This document shows positions 1 to 7,055 of a stretch of DNA of 9,930 nt, in pieces. Each line of letters starts with the position of its first letter. Within the stretch, counting starts at the first letter, position 1. The position numbers were made by a program, and so were the translations under genes. The notes beneath the pieces were generated by a model. The model searched no databases. It was given only the letters and a program-made list of their open reading frames with translations, and was not told where the DNA came from. The stretch covers positions 1 through 9,930 of the forward strand of contig DAWS01000040.1 in assembly GCA_002506025.1 (NCBI GenBank), in the 5' to 3' direction. This DNA comes from Euryarchaeota archaeon UBA111 (GTDB taxonomy: Archaea; Thermoplasmatota; Poseidoniia; Poseidoniales; Poseidoniaceae).

Positions 1-1130
1 CGATAAATTGGGACTCCCCTACCAGATCTCATCACTACCCTCTCATCGACAATTTGTGCACCGATCCCAGCAACTCTTGCCCAACCAAAGAATGTCGTAT
101 AGTAAGTTGGATCTTTTAAACCAACGTGGTATAACAGCGCACCGCTCGCAATATCGACATTAGCATTTGGGTTTCTGATTCTTTTATTCTCCGACAAAAC
201 TCGAGGAGCAACATTTCTCAGTGCACTAATAATCTTGAAGTTTTCATCGTCAGGACATATTTTGTTCCCCAACTCAAATTGCGCAGTTGCACGGGGATCC
301 TCCACACTTAACACTGCATGACCAAAACCAAACACTGGTCGACCTTCCGCCAATTCATTGCGCACGAACTTTTCAACCTCATCCTCATCACTAGTGCCAA
401 CTTTGAGAACAAACTCCAAACAGGACTGATTGGCTCTACCATGTAGTGGGCCAGAGAGTGCGTTCATTGCTCCGGCAATTGCTGAGTATATCGTAGCCTT
501 ACCAGACGCAATGGATTTGCCGGTGAAGGTAGACAAATTACCACCTCCATGGTCCATATGTAAGACCAAATATGTAGAAACTACTCTGGCCATCTTTCTT
601 TTGTCGACATTTTCTAAATCAAGCGTATTGACGAAACGGTCGACTAGTGTCTGCGACACATCATCGCCTGGAATGTCAGTTTCTCTTCCCTCTCGATAGC
701 GGAAGATTAGCCCCATGAGCCGTGGCATTCGCGCAATCAGATTTAGTGCATCTTCAAGCCAGTCACCAGTTGTGTCATACATGCCTAGTGTATGAATACC
801 TACTGAGAGCCAGTCCATTGGGTGACCATGTTTTGGCAAACTACTCAGGACATTTTCGACACCATCAGGCAATTGTGCTCTTGCCGCAAGATTGGCGCGG
901 AATTTTGCAGATTGTTCTGCGTTGGGTAATTCCTTATTGAACAGTAGATAAATCACATCCTCGGGTGAAATATCAACCAATTCCCGGATAGGATAACCAC
1001 AGTAATGCACTCCTTCATCGGGAGTGACGAAAGAGGTTCGGCATGTCCCGACTGGAATGCCTCTGAGCCCTGTGTTAAGGTGATTCTCAGTCACCTCACA
1101 AAGCACTTCTTCGTTGTCCAAGAACCCCAC
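1..1130 (-). CDS. gltA: Citrate synthase, eukaryote-like type (3' end cut off by window edge)
   Basis: Condenses acetyl-CoA and oxaloacetate to citrate at the entry of the TCA cycle; cytosolic. I translated 376 codons from the GTG at 1130; a TAG lies directly upstream in frame, so GTG is the first possible start. Active-site motifs are clear: HMDHGGGN (191-198), GPLHG with His230, GFGHAVL with His271, DPR at 278-280 and Asp326 in NVD. These match pig enzyme His238, His274, His320, Arg329 and Asp375. HxDHxGGN and GHAVL resemble mitochondrial-type enzymes rather than the common bacterial GFGHRVY form. Judged against that family, only some 5-20 C-terminal residues lie outside the window. The gene is separated by 80 bases from the upstream operon and has its own TATA box, so it is probably transcribed alone and leaderless. 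Family assignment is very secure; the methylcitrate synthase alternative cannot be fully excluded. Confidence 0.95.
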   Translation of the reverse strand, partial: MGFLDNEEVLCEVTENHLNTGLRGIPVGTCRTSFVTPDEGVHYCGYPIRELVDISPEDVIYLLFNKELPNAEQSAKFRANLAARAQLPDGVENVLSSLPKHGHPMDWLSVGIHTLGMYDTTGDWLEDALNLIARMPRLMGLIFRYREGRETDIPGDDVSQTLVDRFVNTLDLENVDKRKMARVVSTYLVLHMDHGGGNLSTFTGKSIASGKATIYSAIAGAMNALSGPLHGRANQSCLEFVLKVGTSDEDEVEKFVRNELAEGRPVFGFGHAVLSVEDPRATAQFELGNKICPDDENFKIISALRNVAPRVLSENKRIRNPNANVDIASGALLYHVGLKDPTYYTTFFGWARVAGIGAQIVDERVVMRSGRGVPIY

Positions 1131-1155
1131 CTATACCACCGAGTTATCACTATGG

Positions 1156-1161
1156 TATAAA
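1156..1161 (-). promoter_or_regulatory. TATA box of the citrate synthase gene
   Basis: Read on the minus strand this is TTTATA. Its centre is about 28 bases upstream of the GTG at 1130, the normal archaeal TATA-to-start-site distance. Transcription would therefore begin at or next to the start codon, giving a leaderless mRNA. No Shine-Dalgarno sequence precedes the GTG, which agrees. I saw no clear purine-rich BRE next to it. The leaderless reading is inference from spacing. Confidence 0.6.
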
Positions 1162-1210
1162 GACGGCCTATTTACGAATGATACAAACCGATATGAGAGG
1201 GTGAATTATG

Positions 1211-1660
1211 TTACCATTGTTTGAAACCCTTGGTAGACTGCCGGTCAGCCAAGACGTGAATTTTTATGGTATTTCCATCAACAATTATGGCATCTTCCGC
1301 TGTTAATCCTGGACATTCAAGCTTGGTTTGCTGCCATGAACGGTCAGTTGCTAGATTCTCTGACCACCAGGGATAGGCAGCGCATTGCTGAGGCCTATTC
1401 TGGTATATATTACACGTTTTCTCGTCACTGAGATAAATGCAAATACCGTCTGATTTACGACTTTTTAGTATGTATCTGCCGTCATATGTTTGCTTACAAT
1501 CTCTTGCTAACCAATCATCGACCGACATACCCATACTCGATGAGATTCGCTTGGCATCATGCCTTGAGAGGTAGACTATTCCTCCGGGCTCATCACAGCA
1601 TTTGCCACAACCAGTCTGACAGGAAAATTTCACCCCTGTAATCCACCATGGCCGATTCAT
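1211..1660 (-). CDS. YkgJ/UPF0153-type CxxCxxCC cysteine-cluster protein
   Basis: A 149-aa soluble protein with the pattern of the YkgJ/UPF0153 family, whose members carry a cysteine cluster thought to bind zinc or an iron-sulfur centre. The N-terminal cluster is C14, C18, C21, C22 in CQTGCGKCC. A second set follows: C74, C83 and C93 in C-x8-C-x9-C, with RPQQC and AYP around C93, then ECPG with C116. These are the usual later family cysteines. The function of the family is not established. The ATG at 1660 overlaps the stop of the upstream AAA+ gene (ATGA), and a GAGG lies 7 bases before it, so translation is probably coupled and the protein may act with the DUF835 and AAA+ products. The stop is TAA at 1211-1213. 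The family call is secure; the exact role and metal are unknown. Confidence 0.85.
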   Translation of the reverse strand: MNRPWWITGVKFSCQTGCGKCCDEPGGIVYLSRHDAKRISSSMGMSVDDWLARDCKQTYDGRYILKSRKSDGICIYLSDEKTCNIYQNRPQQCAAYPWWSENLATDRSWQQTKLECPGLTAEDAIIVDGNTIKIHVLADRQSTKGFKQW

Positions 1661-3654
1661 TCTTCTTCCTCAGTGATGATGTCAATGACTGGTGTAATTG
1701 TGGCAGTTCTTATCACTCCCTCAGGATGAGGCTGAAGGACTCCTCCGATTGGAATCATGGTTGAGGATTCAGCAACTAAATCTTGAGGCTGAACCTGTGA
1801 GGCATCAATATTCCAATCATTAGTTGGAGTATAAGTATCCAATTCACCATCTGTCCCTTGACTACCGGACATTTGAGTAGCCCCCGCAGTGAGTAAATCA
1901 TGTTCTAAGGATCTTAATTCATCGGCAATCTCAATCAATCCGTCAACGGATGCGTCTGCGGTGCGCTCGGCAAGTTGCAATAATTTTGCTTCTAGATTCA
2001 TCAAAACACTAGTATCGTTTGCAATTTGATTGTTAGATTGATGAAAACGTTCATCTATTCCCATATCTAAATCAGTCAGTATCTCTGCTGCTCTAGAATG
2101 GTCCTGCTCGATTATACGGTTCATTTTGGCAACAAGGTGCTTATCTCGATCATCAACATCGATCACCGAGGGAGCAACAGGTGTCAGGTTTTCTAGCGTT
2201 GAATGGAGCTGGCTTTCAATTAATTCAACGTCAGATTTTCTTGACAAAGGTGATGTTAATTCTGGGGGTTGGTAATCATCGGACAATTCTGGTAACTCGG
2301 TGTTAAATTCGATGCCTCCTAACTGCTGGTCGCTATATACAACATCGACAACAGAATTGATCAATCTGCTTGCAACATCTTCTACACTTTCACTGGCTTG
2401 TAGAATATCAGTTGAGGCTAACTCTGGCTGAATGTCATGCAATATCTTGTACACATCTGATGCATCTAGCATCGCCAATCCATTGTTGATTGCGGTTTCT
2501 ATTTTGCCCAAACTATTTTTTGTCGACCGCCAACCAGTCTCTCCGTTAGTTACAATGAGGGCTAATTGTTCATCGGTTAATATTATGCTCTTATTGATAG
2601 CTAAACCTCGGGCATATAACATCAAACTACCAGCACCAGGAGGATTGAGTATTGTCTTCACCCCATTTCTAAGTAAATCCCACACTCTAGATGCTGGCCA
2701 GTCATCTGGCACACTTTGAGATGACACGATAACATGAACATTCATGTTTAATGCAATGTCAATGATTTCACCAAACTTGTTTGCTATTGCAACATCCTCT
2801 AAGCAAGCATCAATATCATCAATTATTAGCATTGATGCGCTGGCAAAAACATCAGTCCAGCTATGCTCAAAAGACATTACTTTACTGAATTCATCACGGT
2901 TAATGCTGAATATATCCTGCTCACATGTCAACAAAGACGCTTGGCCTATTGCGTGCAAAAGATGGGATTTACCGGTATTGTTTTGACCGACGATTACTAA
3001 TGGATTGATGCCTTGTTGGGGGTTATCTATGATTTGTTCCGCAAGTTGTGTTGCCCGTCTGTTTTCCGCCACCGTGAACCAATTTTTGAATGTATTATGA
3101 TTGCTCATAGCCAGTCTTTTTGGCCAACTGTAGTTGACAGGTATATGTGTTGAATGATGGTAGATTTCTTGTGGTTGGTCAGCGTCAAACATTCTTTCTG
3201 CAATTTTCCTATCACCTGAGACAACGCTACTCCAAATTGGTGTCCCATCTGTCTCGAACCCAAAGAAGCCTTCACCCGTTGAGTTATCATCTCGACTAAG
3301 TTTGCTAAGCGTCCTTGCTCTCAGGTCTTTGATTCTCTCAGAGACTGTTTTATCGATGCTTATTTGCGTTTCAGATACAGATAGCTTTGGCTGGTATTTT
3401 TTAGAATCCTTGCCCAATATTCCATCAGCAACCAGGTCGTAAGTTGGGCGGTTTTTTACTCCGACTCTTGTAAGCAATGACTTTCTTTCTTTATCACTTG
3501 CACTCTTACCAATCAAGCGAACCATCCTCGAATTGGAGGGTTTGGTTTCTTGGCCGATTTGTTCTGTCGCCTTCGCTGTAGTATTTGCCGAACCATCAAC
3601 ATGCAGTTTGGCACTCTTGATGGCTGAGAGTAGTTGATTTCGACGAATGTTCAT
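1657..3654 (-). CDS. DnaA/Hda-like AAA+ ATPase lacking the DnaA DNA-binding domain
   Basis: About 665 aa, numbered from the ATG at 3654. I chose it because a full AGGAGG sits 7 bases upstream; the overlapping GTG at 3657 is an alternative one codon longer. Residues 1-180 are polar and basic with no recognised domain. Residues ~187-400 form a AAA+ core very like bacterial DnaA: NTFKNWF entry motif, NPLVIVG strand, Walker A GQNNTGKS (223-230), the HLLHAIG helix, Walker B LIIDDID (276-282), sensor-1 region VIVSSQS (~309-315), a possible arginine finger at R329, and a lid segment with a possible sensor-2 Arg at R376. ATPase activity is therefore likely. Residues ~400-510 are polar, ~505-590 look helical or coiled coil, and the tail ends in EEEE. 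No DnaA domain IV helix-turn-helix is visible, so it should not be called a replication initiator. It is middle gene of a three-gene operon. Confidence 0.85.
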   Translation of the reverse strand: MNIRRNQLLSAIKSAKLHVDGSANTTAKATEQIGQETKPSNSRMVRLIGKSASDKERKSLLTRVGVKNRPTYDLVADGILGKDSKKYQPKLSVSETQISIDKTVSERIKDLRARTLSKLSRDDNSTGEGFFGFETDGTPIWSSVVSGDRKIAERMFDADQPQEIYHHSTHIPVNYSWPKRLAMSNHNTFKNWFTVAENRRATQLAEQIIDNPQQGINPLVIVGQNNTGKSHLLHAIGQASLLTCEQDIFSINRDEFSKVMSFEHSWTDVFASASMLIIDDIDACLEDVAIANKFGEIIDIALNMNVHVIVSSQSVPDDWPASRVWDLLRNGVKTILNPPGAGSLMLYARGLAINKSIILTDEQLALIVTNGETGWRSTKNSLGKIETAINNGLAMLDASDVYKILHDIQPELASTDILQASESVEDVASRLINSVVDVVYSDQQLGGIEFNTELPELSDDYQPPELTSPLSRKSDVELIESQLHSTLENLTPVAPSVIDVDDRDKHLVAKMNRIIEQDHSRAAEILTDLDMGIDERFHQSNNQIANDTSVLMNLEAKLLQLAERTADASVDGLIEIADELRSLEHDLLTAGATQMSGSQGTDGELDTYTPTNDWNIDASQVQPQDLVAESSTMIPIGGVLQPHPEGVIRTATITPVIDIITEEEE
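1668..1671 (-). promoter_or_regulatory. Shine-Dalgarno site (GAGG) for the YkgJ-type gene
   Basis: GAGG on the minus strand, 7 bases before the ATG at 1660, inside the last codons of the AAA+ gene. It supports this start and translational coupling across the ATGA overlap. Confidence 0.5.
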
Positions 3655-5615
3655 CACTCAGCCTCCTGCAAGGTATCAGCATAATCTTCCTCAACAACGG
3701 GGGTGTTATCACCGGAATATTCTGTCGACCATTTGTGATAGGTTTTTTCCATGTCAAATTTACTTTGTAGTAAAGTTGCTGACTCACGTGTGCGACGCTT
3801 AGACGCATCGCTGGCAGCAATGTTACTAGATGGTATTATGCTCGCATTCTTACCGGTTTTTCTCGGTGCAACAAGGGTCTTAATCGCCTTTTGAGTGTTT
3901 AGATCACTGAGTGAATTAATTGGTTTTTGGTTAATAGATTGATAAACTGCGCGGGACTTTTTGCGCTCAGGGCTGGAAAGCATGTCATCCAGTGCATTAC
4001 TCATCACCTCAGATCTATGGTCCAAATCTCGAGTAAATACTTGATTAGTAGTATTAAGATTTGTAACTTGAGTAAATTCTGGCAACTCCACTCTGTTGTT
4101 TATGGTCAACTTTGGCCGATTAGTTTGGTGAAAGGAATTCTTTCGGGCTGGCGTAACCTTCTTTGCCCGCTTTATTTTTGTTGCTGGCCTAGGAATTATC
4201 ATTTTCGGTTTTATTGGTTTTGCGTTGTCAACTGACTCGGTTAAAACTTGTCTTACAGTGACATTATCATCATTTATTTCAACTGATTTTTCAGATGTTT
4301 CTACAGCAGCATTGAAAGCCTTGTTAACTAAATCTTCAACCATGTCTCCCATACTCTCAGGGTTTGAAATTTCTGTGCCAAGCTCAGCAGCGGTTTCCTC
4401 AATTTCTTGCCATTCATCAACTAATTGGTTTAATTGATTCTTGGCCTCTTTTAGGTCATCATCAACCAAGGTTGTAGCACCGCCTGAAATAATTTGGTTA
4501 CCTGTTAAGATTTCATTTTCATTAGAACTTGAGAAGTTTACTTGTTGCTGTATCCAAGCAAGTTCTTCGTCAGTCAACTCCATACAGATTGGGTGGTCGA
4601 TAATCGATTCAGGATCCATGACCAAACTTTCGAGATAAGTGGAGTTCAAATTGTCAAATTCTCTTTGTAAAATATGTCTCTGTCTAGTGTTCATTAATTC
4701 AAGATTACAGTGAACTAACAAGAGATGGTCAGATGAACGAATGTTGTCTATTATTGTGCGCAACATCTTCATGACTGATGTGAAACTATTTGTTGATAGT
4801 AAATACTCAATGTCGGAAAACATAACCACTGCTTGCTTGTTCGCCCACAAAAATTCATTCACTTTTTCGTTGATCACCACTGGATTTGGCGCAACTGATT
4901 GCTCTTGGCTAACAGCGCTCAAAAGCCAGCAAGAGGATTCAGGTATACTGTAATTCTTAGCGAGTTCTAGGGCATCATTACGCGAGAATACAATTAATGG
5001 TCGTCCATGGGATGCTAATAATCCCGACAGGGAAAATACCAAATCTGGAGTTTCACTATCTGCTACCAATGTATCGCCATAATTTAGGTATCTTTCACCT
5101 AAGTCAAATTTTTGCAACTTTGCTTTTGTCAACTGTCGAATATATTCTGGCGCCTCAACAACTACCTCTTGTTCTGGCAAACGTGCTTCGCGTCGCCAAC
5201 TACGTGAGGTGAGTTGAACATAATTCCACCAATCTGATTCCTGACCTTCATCAACTTGTTCGGTGTTGACTAAGGCAAAATCAGGATAAAGATTGACTAC
5301 GCGGATCACATCATCATCAGGCAACTCGACAAGGGAAATTAACGCGTCAAGTGCAGCTGAATCACGTTCAATTTCCAACAAGGCCTCAAGCCCACCTAGC
5401 ACTGCATCTCCTTCATGGATAGCAATCTTTGGTTGAGCATCATGAATTACAACTTGACTTACACGAGGCATAAGTTCCTTCGGACGACGCTCAATTCTGA
5501 TATACCCTGAGATGTCCAACCGCATCATATCTGCCGCCAATTTTGCTAAGGCATCATGTCCGCCTCGACGAACTTCAATCACGACACCCTGCGGCAATTC
5601 CACCAATCTTCTCAC
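3654..5615 (-). CDS. DUF835-domain protein with long C-terminal tail
   Basis: 653 aa, with no signal peptide or membrane segment. Residues ~1-120 form a compact alpha/beta region (a GYIRI strand, a region reading HEGDAVLGG, then VIRVVNLY) faintly like small archaeal domains found beside DUF835; I cannot name it securely. Residues ~190-325 match the DUF835 pattern: GRPLIVFSRND, then VVMFSDIEYLLSTNSF at ~263-278, a helix of the form VMKMLRTI, then LLLVHCNLELM. DUF835 has no established function; it resembles a RecA/KaiC-like fold without a P-loop, and none is present here. Residues ~330-460 are acidic and helical, ~466-492 are strongly basic (KIKRAKK), and the rest is polar and probably disordered, with an acidic end. 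The start is GTG at 5615; a TAA eight codons upstream leaves no other GTG or ATG. It is the first gene of the operon and overlaps the AAA+ gene, suggesting a partner or adaptor role (inference). Confidence 0.8.
   Translation of the reverse strand: MRRLVELPQGVVIEVRRGGHDALAKLAADMMRLDISGYIRIERRPKELMPRVSQVVIHDAQPKIAIHEGDAVLGGLEALLEIERDSAALDALISLVELPDDDVIRVVNLYPDFALVNTEQVDEGQESDWWNYVQLTSRSWRREARLPEQEVVVEAPEYIRQLTKAKLQKFDLGERYLNYGDTLVADSETPDLVFSLSGLLASHGRPLIVFSRNDALELAKNYSIPESSCWLLSAVSQEQSVAPNPVVINEKVNEFLWANKQAVVMFSDIEYLLSTNSFTSVMKMLRTIIDNIRSSDHLLLVHCNLELMNTRQRHILQREFDNLNSTYLESLVMDPESIIDHPICMELTDEELAWIQQQVNFSSSNENEILTGNQIISGGATTLVDDDLKEAKNQLNQLVDEWQEIEETAAELGTEISNPESMGDMVEDLVNKAFNAAVETSEKSVEINDDNVTVRQVLTESVDNAKPIKPKMIIPRPATKIKRAKKVTPARKNSFHQTNRPKLTINNRVELPEFTQVTNLNTTNQVFTRDLDHRSEVMSNALDDMLSSPERKKSRAVYQSINQKPINSLSDLNTQKAIKTLVAPRKTGKNASIIPSSNIAASDASKRRTRESATLLQSKFDMEKTYHKWSTEYSGDNTPVVEEDYADTLQEAE
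3662..3667 (-). promoter_or_regulatory. Shine-Dalgarno site (AGGAGG) for the AAA+ gene
   Basis: A full AGGAGG on the minus strand, within the last codons of the DUF835 gene. It is 7 bases from the ATG at 3654 and only 4 from the GTG at 3657. The spacing favours the ATG, which would overlap the upstream TGA by one base. Confidence 0.6.
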
Positions 5616-5641
5616 CCCTTCACTGTCAGCCTTGTCTTAGT

Positions 5642-5647
5642 GTTATT
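5642..5647 (-). promoter_or_regulatory. Possible weak TATA element for the DUF835 operon
   Basis: On the minus strand the AT-rich run CAATAACACTAA spans 5648-5637, with AATAAC about 29 bases before the GTG at 5615. The distance would suit a leaderless start. The match to an archaeal TATA box is poor, so this is only a placement guess for the operon promoter. Confidence 0.25.
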
Positions 5648-5693
5648 GAAAGATGCGGAAGAATAGAGTCTCAAAGTGGCTATTTCAGAACAC

Positions 5694-5709
5694 ATTGGCT
5701 AAAGCCAAT
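5694..5709. repeat. Perfect inverted repeat in the divergent promoter region, possible operator
   Basis: ATTGGCT-AA-AGCCAAT: two 7-base arms that are perfect reverse complements, separated by two bases. It lies between the divergent DUF835 operon and membrane protein gene. It is 33 bases from the plus-strand ATG at 5742 and about 80 from the minus-strand GTG at 5615. It is too tightly spaced to be a terminator hairpin and has no T-run. A dimeric regulator site is the natural reading, but no regulator gene is in the window. Confidence 0.4.
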
Positions 5710-5716
5710 AAGCATT

Positions 5717-5740
5717 ACAAAGGCTTAATTTCACAAAGGC
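5717..5740 (+). repeat. Two direct copies of ACAAAGGC before the membrane protein gene
   Basis: ACAAAGGC occurs at 5717-5724 and again at 5733-5740, 16 bases start to start, with the second copy ending just before the ATG at 5742. Between them lies TTAATTT (5725-5731), which could serve as a TATA element. It is about 27 bases before the second in-frame ATG at 5754, the distance expected for a leaderless transcript from that codon. The repeat could be a regulator site overlapping the promoter, or chance. Confidence 0.3.
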
Positions 5741-5741
5741 G

Positions 5742-6383
5742 ATGAGTATAACCATGGCACCTCCAAGTGGGCTGATTAGGTTCGACCAATTAGGCCTCTG
5801 TCTGCCATACAAGCGCCAACTAAGGGTTGCAATTGGGCTATCATCGTTTATTGCAATCATTGGTTTCCTCAGTGTAATTTTTGGTAATGTTGCCGCGGTA
5901 TTTTTACCAGTGATTTTAGCATTGAGTTTTGGCATTATATTCTTCTTTGCTTTTGATATATTGAGTGTAGTAAAAACCCCGCTAGCAGTAAATATGAATC
6001 ATCCTTTCTTCGCTGATGAGCCAATTGGCAAAGCGACTGTTCATGTTCAATTCTCTGACCAACAGTGGCGAGAAATTGGCCCACACAGAGTTCGTCTGGT
6101 TCCCGATGATATGTCAGGTGGATTCAATCTAGTTGAAGACCATGATGACTACAAACTAATTGGGCACTACACTAGCAATAATAACAAAACCAGAATCATG
6201 AAACAGGTTATTATCATCAATCAAGCATTGAGTCTTAGAGATGGAGTGAATTACGATTACGACCCGATTGAGGCGGCTCGTGAACGGGAAACCATGGATT
6301 ACGGTTTGCTGGAGCGTGATTGGCTTGACGAAGAAGCAATCTCAGTAGAGGGGCCGCTAGCCAAACTAATCAATAAAGAATGA
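5742..6383 (+). CDS. Unrecognised membrane protein, two helices plus soluble domain
   Basis: A 213-aa protein I do not recognise. Two hydrophobic segments lie close together at ~28-50 and ~53-75, forming a helical hairpin. A soluble region of about 135 residues follows, starting near LAVNMNHPFF and containing beta-like stretches (KATVHVQFSD, RVRLVPDD, QVIIIN). A charged C-terminal part is rich in Asp, Glu and Arg. The basic residues before the first helix (YKRQLR) suggest both ends are cytosolic. The layout is loosely like proteins with a TM hairpin followed by a beta-rich domain, but no family motif is certain. The start may be ATG at 5742 or ATG at 5754; neither has a good Shine-Dalgarno site, and the possible TATA at 5725 fits 5754. 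It is divergent from the DUF835 operon and 57 bases upstream of another membrane protein gene, so the two are probably related in function. Confidence 0.75.
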   Translation: MSITMAPPSGLIRFDQLGLCLPYKRQLRVAIGLSSFIAIIGFLSVIFGNVAAVFLPVILALSFGIIFFFAFDILSVVKTPLAVNMNHPFFADEPIGKATVHVQFSDQQWREIGPHRVRLVPDDMSGGFNLVEDHDDYKLIGHYTSNNNKTRIMKQVIIINQALSLRDGVNYDYDPIEAARERETMDYGLLERDWLDEEAISVEGPLAKLINKE

Positions 6384-6392
6384 TGATGCTGG

Positions 6393-6398
6393 TTAAAT
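6393..6398 (+). promoter_or_regulatory. Possible TATA element before the second membrane protein gene
   Basis: TTAAAT lies 10 bases after the stop of the preceding gene. A start site about 27 bases downstream would give a leader of about 20 bases that includes the G-run at 6430-6435. The gene could thus have its own promoter, or be read through from upstream. The motif is weak. Confidence 0.25.
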
Positions 6399-6429
6399 TC
6401 ACCCTGTTAGTTCAATAACTATGCTGAAT

Positions 6430-6435
6430 GGGGGG
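6430..6435 (+). promoter_or_regulatory. G-rich ribosome binding site deciding a GTG start
   Basis: Six G residues, 5 bases before the GTG at 6441. The overlapping ATG at 6439 is out of frame and reaches a TGA after ten codons, so the GTG is the better start. Confidence 0.45.
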
Positions 6436-6440
6436 AACAT

Positions 6441-7055
6441 GTGTCAAAATCCAATCACTGGACCTCACTGATTGGTGATTTACCAGATAGTTATCGAGAA
6501 ACCTTACTTGGTGCGTCGCTGTCTCGCCAGTTTGCGAGACTTCCGTTATGGCTGTCACACCCATCAAACATTGGCGGATTCTATGGATTATTAATTGCAA
6601 TAGCGCTGTTATTGCCATATAGATTTGGGCTAGAGAATAGTGACGGCTGGTTTGCAGACTGGACTTTGCATTGCGCTCTCCTAGTTATTGCATGTTTTTT
6701 CTTGGGTATTTGCTCGACGCTAATAACTGCAATTTCTGGAAGATTTCCAGTAGCACCAGCTCGGTTGATACTCTACCCAATGCCATTCATAGGTTTGGCA
6801 CTCTTGTCAATTGACAGAACTGACATTGTGTCGATTTACCCATTCATCTCATGGACTCTGATCATGTTGCCTGGCCCGCTGTATGTTCATCTTTCATGGG
6901 CCCCACGCTGGCGTTTGTTGTGTATGCTTGACGACGGAAAAAACCCGTTTGAAGGCGTAAATTTGGGATTTGAAGGGCGTGATGAGTTCGAACAAAGTAG
7001 TATGGACACAGAGATTGAGTCTGTAATTGATGACTTCGAGAGTTCTGAAGAATAA
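6441..7055 (+). CDS. Unrecognised membrane protein, about four helices, acidic tail
   Basis: A 204-aa protein of unknown family. Hydrophobic segments lie at about 44-61, 74-98, 105-123 and 131-151, so three or four transmembrane helices are likely. The N-terminal ~40 residues are polar. After the last helix come basic residues (APRWR) and a strongly acidic C-terminal tail (~180-204, ending SSEE), probably cytosolic. The start is GTG at 6441 with a G-run 5 bases before it; no in-frame ATG lies near. It follows the two-helix membrane protein gene on the same strand after 57 bases. Its TAA at 7053-7055 abuts the stop codon of the convergent acyltransferase gene with no base between. I cannot assign a function. 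Partnership with the preceding membrane protein is inference from position. Confidence 0.75.
   Translation: MSKSNHWTSLIGDLPDSYRETLLGASLSRQFARLPLWLSHPSNIGGFYGLLIAIALLLPYRFGLENSDGWFADWTLHCALLVIACFFLGICSTLITAISGRFPVAPARLILYPMPFIGLALLSIDRTDIVSIYPFISWTLIMLPGPLYVHLSWAPRWRLLCMLDDGKNPFEGVNLGFEGRDEFEQSSMDTEIESVIDDFESSEE

Noticed and set aside
430..940. Plus-strand open frames of 72 and 89 codons
   Set aside because: They lie opposite the citrate synthase gene, whose minus-strand translation carries all active-site motifs; the plus-strand products resemble nothing.
1131..1210. Transcription terminator after the YkgJ-type gene
   Set aside because: I found neither a T-run nor a stable hairpin in these 80 bases.
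2432..2986. Plus-strand frames opposite the AAA+ core
   Set aside because: They are antisense to the Walker A and B region, which is clearly the coding strand.
1657..3654. Calling the AAA+ protein the replication initiator DnaA and looking for an origin
   Set aside because: No DnaA domain IV is visible, and I saw no cluster of DnaA boxes (TTATCCACA-like) or AT-rich unwinding region in the window.
3596..3820. A 74-codon minus-strand frame across the DUF835/AAA+ junction
   Set aside because: It overlaps both genes in another frame, has no protein-like composition, and the overlap with AGGAGG explains the junction.
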